Below are positions 33,730-64,000 of a stretch of 64,000 nucleotides of DNA, piece after piece. Positions within the stretch are counted from its first letter, which is position 1; each line of letters begins with the position of its first letter. This DNA is from Rapana venosa (taxonomy: Eukaryota > Mollusca > Gastropoda > Neogastropoda > Muricidae): assembly GCA_028751875.1 (NCBI GenBank), contig CM054158.1:12442195-12506194 (forward strand), given 5' to 3'. The translations under genes were made by a program, and so were the position numbers. A model generated the notes under the pieces. The model searched no databases and was not told the origin of the DNA. It saw nothing but the letters and a program-made list of their open reading frames with translations.

Positions 33730-35649
33730 TTCAACAAAACCAACACTCTAAAAAGCACTAAAACCAAAACAACTGAACAAACAAAGAAAACTCAGAGATG
33801 TAAAACTAGACATTTTACATACCATTTCTTTTCTGCATATTCTTTCATATACTGTACACATTTCGGTTTACAAATTCAACATGAAACTAAAAACCACACA
33901 ACAGGCAAGCCACTGGGCAGAAATCATAGCGTTCAAAATCTTGTGTACAAAATAAATACACAAAGGAAGTGATAAAAAAAGACCCAAACAATGATACATA
34001 TCATGGCTACTTTGGTCATCATCTTAACTGTGACCACAAATCATTAAGACATGACACAAAAGAATGTAAGGATGATTTTGAAATAAATATGGAAAAAACA
34101 ACCCAATATAATTCTTACATTCTTCAAATAAATATGGAAAAGAAAATCTTCACAAATATAATTTTGACATTACACATAAGCAGTTTTCATCTTTTCCCCC
34201 CAAATAAAAAGCTTATAAGGAGTCTGCTCCTTTAACCATTTACTTTAAAAACAACAACTAAACTCCCAAAAGAATGCCCCCCCCCCCCCCCACCAAACTT
34301 ATACACCAAGATTCCTGCTACAAGTTTTATAAATGATGAACTTGAGGATCTGCCCCATTGTTTTATTTTGCCTCTTGACATGTTTACCTGCAGAGAATGA
34401 ATGAATTAATAATTCTCTGATTTTTAAAGTGTATAAAAAAACCTTCCACATAGAAAGGCATAATCACAGCACTGGGGGGAGGGAGAAGAGAAGCCCCAGA
34501 GAAAAGATTTCGCCAGCTGTCTATTCAACACGATTCCAGATACGCTTGTGTCTATAAAACTTGTCTTACTGCATATGATAAAGTCATTTTTACATTATTT
34601 GTGATGGATTTGGGGCTGTCTGTGATAGTGACATATCGAACATATAGATGGGATTCAATGTCAGTGTTGAGCACCACCCCCACCCCACCCCCCCCAACAA
34701 CAAAAAAAATCAACAACAACAGGGAATTGAAGAAATAAAAAAAAAGCTTTAAACAACAGTCGCCAAAAGAACTTACGGCTTAAAACTGCTTGATAAATAG
34801 AAATTTATATCAATCCGAAGGATCACATTTCTGATAATCTAAAAGAAGACATAGACCACTGAATTCTGTATAATGATGAAAAAAAAAAAATCTTGGTAAC
34901 TGGAAAACAAAACCATGCATGAAGGATTACCAGAAATTTCTGAAGGAATGAAGAAGAAGAAATATTCTCCCTCAGACATATAAGAAAGTGCAACCCAATA
35001 CAACTAACTCCTTTTCTTTAATTGAAGTCTTTAAAAGAATGGGAAAAAATACAAAGGAAACAAAGAGAGAAAGAGATAGAGGAATTTTACAAGCACCCCC
35101 CTACCCCCAGTTATTTTTTAAAAAGTAAGTTATAATAAAGACTAAATAACAAAAGCAGGTTACAAGATGGCACATAAAACGACTTCTCAACACCCAATGT
35201 GACAAATATTCAACATAAAATATAAAATCAACGGGAAAATAATCACTGTAAATCAACAGATCTATGGAAAATGAATGCCAAAAATGATGAAATGTCAGTT
35301 AATAAACCCACCAAAAACCCTATCAAAAACTCAATTCCCCTCCCTCTGATCCCCCCCCCAACCCCCCCCCCCCCCAAAAAAAAACAACAACCCCAAAACA
35401 AAATATTCCTCCCTAGAGCAAATTCAAAAAAGAAAGAAAAAGAAAAAAAGAAAAGAAAATCAAAACAAATAAAGAGTCGCCTGACTCCAACAATGTAAAC
35501 AACAGGCAAATAGTTTCAAAGAGAGTCTTGCAATAACTCACACCAGTTGTCAATTTGTTATCTAAGCTCTTATTTGCCACAGTGGATCTGGGCAAGGAAT
35601 CATAAATCATTTCAACAGGAATTTCTTTTGAAATGTTTGATTTGCTTTG

Positions 35650-35722
35650 TGTGTGTGTGTGTGTGTGTGTGTCTGTGTGTTGTGTGCGTGTGTGTATGTA
35701 TATATATATATATATATATATA
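35650..35722. repeat. (GT)n-(TA)n compound microsatellite
   Basis: GT repeats with small interruptions, followed by an uninterrupted TA array. Confidence 0.9.
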
Positions 35723-36394
35723 AATATATGAATATATAAAATAAAAAAATATATATAAAAAAACAAAACCCACCACTTTGTAATGGCTAGAGCTACGGAG
35801 TTCACCAATGGTGAGATTTTTGCATAAGCCGTCCCCCCCCTCCCCTCCATTATGGTAGTTGCATTTTGACTGTGGGGATGCAGTTGAGAATGAAACTACC
35901 AATTTTGCAAGGACAGGAACCCCCACCCCCCCTTTTCCTATTTTCAACCGTCATGGAATCTTTTAACATGCACAAGTCTTTAAGCGCACTGGTCCCACTG
36001 GCTTAGAGTCTCTTCTGAAAGACTTGACATTCAGTTTCATTTTCCTGACAAACTGGGAAGAAAGGGCAAGGCTGGGAATTAAACCCAGAACCTCTAGGTT
36101 TACTTGTTAGGCAGGTGAATGTCCTGCCACCTTCCTTCTTGTCCTTTATGAATAAAGCATAATAGTGGTTGAAGTTATTTATCAGCTTATGAACTATAAT
36201 AGGCAACAAAAATGTAGAAACAACACCTTGACTGGGAAAATAATTAGTTTTGCTTTCCCTTTCCAAACAAAACAAAAACAAACCCCCCACATAAAACCCC
36301 ACTTTGAAATGGAACTAACAGCAAGAGAAAACTGGCCTCCAAACTATAATGAAAACCTACATTTCTGTTACAAATACTATAGGACAAGACAATA

Positions 36395-36402
36395 GCACAC
36401 AC

Positions 36403-36438
<36 letters not shown>
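36395..36438. repeat. (CA)n microsatellite
   Basis: CA array with one AACAC break near its start. Confidence 0.9.
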
Positions 36439-36439
<1 letters not shown>

Positions 36440-36525
36440 GAGATCTGAATTAACACACTAAAAATTACAGGCCTCAAGTTTTAAAAAAACATTAGCAACG
36501 AACTAAACATTTTGTTTGACTTAAT

Positions 36526-36528
<3 letters not shown>

Positions 36529-36572
<44 letters not shown>
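36529..36572. repeat. (GA)n microsatellite
   Basis: About 44 bp of perfect GA. Confidence 0.9.
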
Positions 36573-36574
<2 letters not shown>

Positions 36575-36690
36575 GGGGTGGGAGAAAGTGATGGAAAGAG
36601 CAAAAGAGAAAGTTTTTTTTGCATGAAAAGTGATAAATGATTACATCTAATTTTCCTATCCAGCAGATTCACACACAGTCACAAAAACAA

Positions 36691-37363
36691 TTAACTCATT
36701 GGAGTCGCAGTGAAATGGATCCCGCCATTTTGTGGTGACGCATGATTTTGGCTATATTTGAAAAATTCAGTAGACTTACCCAGCATAATAATGACATACT
36801 CATTATATATCATTGAAAAGTTTATAATGTCTTCTTTTGAGATTGTTTCACAGTTTTTTAATAGATGACTGTATTTATTTTTTACAAATTTCCAAAATAT
36901 GTCACTGAATGCTGAAAAATAAAAAAGTTTTGAAAATTAGGGTTGGTATCTTAAATGGCTTGAACTATTCATCAACTAGTCCCCTCGAACCAATGTGATG
37001 ATTTTTCACCAAAGTAAACTTCCCTGAAGCTGGCTGAATCCATGTGATTTCACTTTTTGTACAACAGACTTATTTTTTTTAAAGAATCATAACACTGGGG
37101 TGCCTGAAATCCCAAAGATATCACTTGTTGACATGTGAAAGAAAATTGGCCAACAGATAAAAACTAGGCAAGCTTATGGTCAAGGAAAGCAACTGTGTTT
37201 AGAAAAATGATTGCCCTACAGGCCAGAGTAATTTCCCTTGAGTTAACCATTACTTTGTGTTTTAAAAAAAAATCGTAAGTCTGCCGAATCTTAAGCTTCG
37301 GCACGTCACAGTAAAGGAAAAGAGTGCCGAATCTTAAGCTTCGGCACAACCTCAATGAGTTAA
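36691..37363. mobile_element. piggyBac-type MITE with TTAA target duplication
   Basis: TTAA at 36691-36694 and at 37360-37363 bracket a 665-bp AT-rich non-coding element. Its ends are imperfect terminal inverted repeats: CTCATTGGAG at the left, and CTCATTGAGG when the right end is read on the other strand. TTAA duplication with a TIR close to C-x-C-x-TTG is characteristic of piggyBac superfamily elements. No transposase is encoded. Near the right end is a duplicated palindrome (37282-37304 and 37324-37347). Confidence 0.7.
37282..37347. repeat. Duplicated palindrome GTGCCGAA...TTCGGCAC
   Basis: Two copies of an 8-bp-arm palindrome, TGCCGAA-TCTTAAGC-TTCGGCAC, at 37282-37304 (lacking the first G) and 37324-37347, 19 bp apart. 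Located subterminally in the MITE. Confidence 0.9.
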
Positions 37364-40231
37364 GAAAAAACTTCCCACATCAAGAATATAACATACAAGA
37401 CAAAAATCAATCGCATCTAAATTGTAAGCATGGAACAATTTTTAATGGCAATCTGCTTGAAATTCACTGACTCCAAAATAAACATAATATGACACTTACC
37501 TGGCAATCTTACACACTTGTGTGTGCATACCTTGTTTGCCACAAAACAAAATCACCACCTTTCTCTTAATTAAAATGGTACATTATTTGTCGATTGTTCA
37601 GGTATTACAGAGATTCGTACACATCAGCACCACATAAAGATATATCATGAAGCCATTAAAAAAAAGGACATTGTACCTTTTATCACGCAATTACTTCTTC
37701 ATTGTTTTTGGTAAGCATAAGGCTTTAGCTGTATATATGCTTGTTTGTTCTCATTAATCCCCCCCCTCCCCCCTGAAAAAAAACAACAAACCTCACAAAA
37801 ACAAGAAACATCTCCCCAATACATAAAAGTTCTCTCCCCCACCAAAAACCAAAATCCTATCAATTGCCCACACACCCCAAAAAACAACAGCAATGAGGTG
37901 GGGGGGAAAAAAAGCAAGAAGAAAGACTTGAGAATGGTTGCCATTTTCTTAGACACCCCCCCCCCCCCCCCCCAAAAAAAAAAAAAACCACAACAAAAAA
38001 TGAGAGAAAAAAGAAAAGTGAATCCCAACGATAATGCCATCCTTTCTTCAAAGTCGTCGGAAAAATACCAGACTTTCACCATTTTAGGACAGGGAGAAGT
38101 CTGATTCAAAGAAAGGCTATGGCAAAAACTTGGAATGACGAGGGTGGCAGGGGGTGGAAGGATAGAGAAACGGCAGGAAGGAGGGGGGTGGGGGATGGGG
38201 GGTTTGAACGGGTGTTAAAACTTAAAACATGGCATGGCAAAAATTTGATGGAAAGAGCACTATCTACTTAATATGACACAAGATTGGAAAACAAATATGC
38301 CCAGGAACAAAAACAAATTTTGTCCAGTCACAAAAAAACCATTTACATGGACACATAACTGCACAACAGTTTCAACTTTACAATATTTTCTTTCAATAAA
38401 AAGTAAAACAAACATAGAAAAAGAACAAAATTTGTGACAGACAAGTCTCTTTCAGATTAGCTAAAAACAAAACAAACATAAAACAAAGCAAGTCATATTT
38501 TTGTTGGCCACTATGCTTTGGAAGACCTTACTCACACACCAAGATCATGACTTGAAATATGAAATGCTTAGAAGGCAAATATTTGATCTTCTTTATGAGT
38601 TCAAGCTACTTATGATAATTAACACATGATTCATTTGTTTTGGTCTAATATTGACTACTGATGACTGTTTCACACAAAATGAAATCCCATACAGTATAAA
38701 CAGAATTCACGGTAAAAAAAACAACCCAAAAAACAAAAACAAAAATCAAGAGAAATTGTGTCTAAGACTAAGCTGCCAAATCAAAATCAAACTACTCTCA
38801 CGTCACAACAAGGAACAAAAAAATTTGTTCACAAAGACAGAATGCACAAAACATGCAACCGCAGCGCCTCCCCCCTTCTCTCCATACAAAATGTACACAA
38901 TCACTATTAATAGAAGCACCATCACAGTAGATCTATCTTATTCACAAAACAATGTAATTTCTGAACAGTACATATGACACTGAAATCTTCTCTTTGAGGC
39001 AGTCCAAAGACTGAACAGATCTATTGTGGTAAACGATTAATAAAAAATTTTGTAACATTTTCTCAGATCATCACACACAATTTCAAGATAATCAACTGTA
39101 ACACAACATTATTATCAGCAATCCACGAGAGTGAAACAGATATAGATATGTACACAGATATCATAATCTCTAGCACTGACTCTCCATTTATTTCAGAATA
39201 TTTTAATATCATATTTCATAAAGCCCTTGCAAACTCCTTGTAATCTTCATATCATTTCATGGTGGTTTTTACAGCACTCTTTGAAAAATGCATTCTGTGA
39301 CTCTATACAAAATCTCATTGAAAACAGAGTTTGTCACACTTAGTGATTAAATGTGATATGATAACTTTAAGTAAAAAGAAATGTAAAGACAAAAAATATA
39401 AATTGGCGCCTCATGATCTTGACAGACCCCGCCTTGTGACCAAAAAAAAAAAAAGTATTACTATTAGTCTACTACTGATTGAACACACATTTTAAGATTT
39501 TAAAGGAAAAACTAATTCATGCCTTTATCAGGAATTTGAATTCTGATACTCGAAGAAATTTTGAATTTTCAAATTGAATTTGAGAGAGCTGTTTTAAACA
39601 TGACAAAACAAACACCAAAGCAAACATCAATAATTCATAAAATCAATGATAAAATTGCCTTGTTCAAATATTCAAAATGACCGATATGTACAACTTCTTA
39701 TACACCTTGACCATTAAAAAATTTTTAAAAAATAAAAATCTCATTTAATAATGACTGACTGTTGACCATTTGATCCAATACCTTGAAGGAAAAGTTACTA
39801 AAATAAAGTGTTTAAAGTAGAGCACAGAATTTCAACTACTATTTTCAGATCACAACTTTTTTATTCTTAGCTGCAGCATTTATAAGCGTCATCTGCAAGA
39901 GTTATATGAGAAAATACCTGTACAGATTACAGACTGAATTTTATTTGGTTCAAAAGTAAAGACAGAAGAAAAAATAAGAGTAGGGAGCAAGCAGTCACAG
40001 TTGATTTAATGCTGTTGTCAAAAATCATATCAATGCGTGAAAACTCACAATCATACAACCGTTGAAGATAGAGCCCCCCCCCCCCCCCCCCCCCCCCCCC
40101 GCCCCCGCCCCCCCCCCCCCCCCCCCGGCCCAAAAAACATAAACGATGCACCGTCCACGAAAAAAATCATTCATGCGTGAAACTCACAACCCATCCCAAC
40201 CGTGAAGATAAGCCCCCCCCCCCCCCCCGCG

Positions 40232-40266
<35 letters not shown>

Positions 40267-40425
40267 CCCCAAAAAGAGCAGTAAACGATGCAACCGTTCC
40301 ACGAAAATAACACCCTCAAATGGCCAGTAAAGGATAAAACCGTCTTTTTCAAGAAGAATAACAATCAGCACTCAACAAGAGAAAGAGAAGCTTTGATTTC
40401 CTAACTAAGGTCTCTTACTGAGCCA
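37364..40425 (-). other. 3' flank / probable 3' UTR of the LDLRAD3-like gene
   Basis: No coding exon seen. On the minus strand an AATAAA hexamer lies at 39940-39945, about 480 bases after the stop codon, and is a candidate poly(A) signal. The stretch is A-rich on the plus strand, has a poly-C run at about 37959-37973 and ends in a duplicated poly-C block (40028-40306). Confidence 0.4.
40028..40306. repeat. Two near-identical ~140-bp blocks, each with a ~55-nt C tract
   Basis: Blocks about 40028-40162 and 40170-40306 share ATGCGTGAAA-CTCACAA, CAACCG-TGAAGATA-AG, a long C tract with a few G, GGCCC-AAAAA, AAACGATGCA and CC-CACGAAAA. The second copy looks like a corrected version of the first, suggesting an assembly duplication at an unreadable homopolymer. 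Confidence 0.8.
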
Positions 40426-49442
<9,017 letters not shown>

Positions 49443-49446
<4 letters not shown>

Positions 49447-49460
49447 TTTGTTGCTTTCAT
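49443..49460 (-). promoter_or_regulatory. Five-codon upstream ORF whose stop overlaps the main start codon
   Basis: ATG AAA GCA ACA AAA TGA: the TGA shares two bases with the main ATG (ATGA), a layout compatible with termination-reinitiation control. Confidence 0.45.
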
Positions 49461-49946
49461 TTCACACGAACAATACGCAACAGTTGTCTTCACGTCTTCG
49501 TTCCTCTGTTGTCTGCAATTTCCATTTTCTGGCATCAAAAGTAGGCTGCCATGCCATCTATTTCCGCTCGTCTGATTTACTTCCCTTGGAGGTTTTCAGC
49601 GCGATCACTACACATTCAGTTTTCAGTCAAAAGAAAAGTGACAGATCAGTTGTCCTACTGAAAGTTACTTTTGAAATACATATTTAGTTAACTTATTTTT
49701 GAAGATGGCTTGAATTTGTGTAGAGTTTGATAAAACTACGAATGATTTTGAACTATTTGAAACCACGGCAACATAAGAAGAAAGTGTGCTACGACAAACT
49801 TCCGCTTTCAGACAAAAACAACCTCATGTGACCCAGATTAGTTGTAAACTTTGTTGTGCTAGTACATTAGTAGCCTATGTCTCTTTTCTGGAAAATTTAC
49901 ACTGGCCGATGATTAATCATAACCTCATGTTGATAAGACAAAGAAC
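49447..49946. promoter_or_regulatory. Putative bidirectional promoter between LDLRAD3-like (-) and DEF8-like (+)
   Basis: Two start codons face away from each other across 500 bp that lacks the microsatellites and SINEs filling the rest of the window. No clear TATA box was recognised; transcription starts are not visible. The proximal 110 bp on the minus side carries two upstream ORFs of the LDLRAD3-like gene. Confidence 0.55.
49462..49557 (-). promoter_or_regulatory. Upstream ORF 1 in the presumed 5' UTR of the LDLRAD3-like gene
   Basis: ATG at 49557 opens a 31-codon frame ending in TGA 15 nt before the main ATG, if the transcript starts upstream of it. A second tiny uORF (49460-49443) overlaps the main start. 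Confidence 0.4.
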
Positions 49947-63862
<13,916 letters not shown>

Positions 63863-64000
63863 GTGAGTGCCCAGTGTATTTTGTGTTGTTGTCTCTGCCA
63901 TATTTATATAGTTTACATAACTATTGTTTGTGTGTTCATGTCTTTTTGCGTAGCATATGCATATTTTTTGTCCCTGAGTATACTTGTTTATGACTCATTC

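Larger units (their letters stand above)
32113..36690. other. Intergenic A/C-rich sequence, no gene seen
   Basis: Strongly A/C-rich on the plus strand, with poly-C runs at 32530-32544, 33036-33070 (35 nt), 33697-33729 (33 nt), 34277-34291 and 35348-35375 (interrupted); a GT then TA microsatellite (35650-35722); a repeat piece with a tRNA-like B-box (about 35930-36130, minus); (CA)n 36395-36438; and (GA)n 36529-36572. No exon was recognised. Confidence 0.5.

Noticed and set aside
32385..35509. Small open frames in the A/C-rich intergenic stretch
   Set aside because: Composed of poly-C/poly-A derived Pro/Lys/Asn runs without splice context or recognisable domains.

Overview
This is a eukaryotic (metazoan) window, most likely from a mollusc. 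The genes are split by GT-AG introns of 0.3-5 kb. The rest is rich in dinucleotide microsatellites, homopolymer C/G tracts, tRNA-like SINEs and decayed non-LTR retrotransposons. The lineage call is an inference from the protein families and repeat style; no species marker is visible. Bases 21001-21500 are N.

Three protein-coding genes can be assembled exon by exon with matching splice phases. (1) Plus strand, 42-14932: the 3' half of a Myb transcription factor gene (B-Myb/A-Myb/c-Myb family). It has eleven exons, including a 27-nt candidate microexon, and carries the Myb C-terminal domain and natural stop. (2) Minus strand, 49446 down to 40426: a complete six-exon gene for a 656-residue type I membrane protein. 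Its order is signal peptide, one Ig-like domain, two LDL-receptor class A repeats, one transmembrane helix and a long proline-rich tail with two PPxY motifs. The cytoplasmic motifs point to the LDLRAD3 family. (3) Plus strand, 49947-63862 and running off the end: the 5' part of a DEF8-like gene, coding for a long Ser/Thr-rich N-terminus, the conserved DEF8 helical segment and a complete C1-type zinc finger.

Genes 2 and 3 are head-to-head with 500 bp between start codons, so they probably share a bidirectional promoter. Genes 1 and 2 are convergent across about 25 kb of non-coding sequence (14.9-40.4 kb). That interval holds the N gap, an RTE-like LINE fossil (21.5-22.9 kb), a more complete but broken LINE with ORF1, endonuclease and reverse transcriptase (27.7-32.1 kb) and a piggyBac-type MITE bounded by TTAA (36.69-37.36 kb).

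Several dispersed repeat families recur in introns and intergenic DNA: a ~330-bp family (R1), a tRNA-headed SINE (R2), a ~330-bp family (R3), a SINE combining a tRNA-like head with a 5S-rRNA-like segment (R4), and short 'TATATAGCGC' repeats (R5). The most notable non-coding structures are a perfect 31-bp hairpin in a Myb intron, the tRNA/5S composite SINE, the MITE with a duplicated palindrome, and an upstream ORF whose stop overlaps the start codon of the LDLRAD3-like gene. Repeat boundaries are approximate because they were judged by eye.
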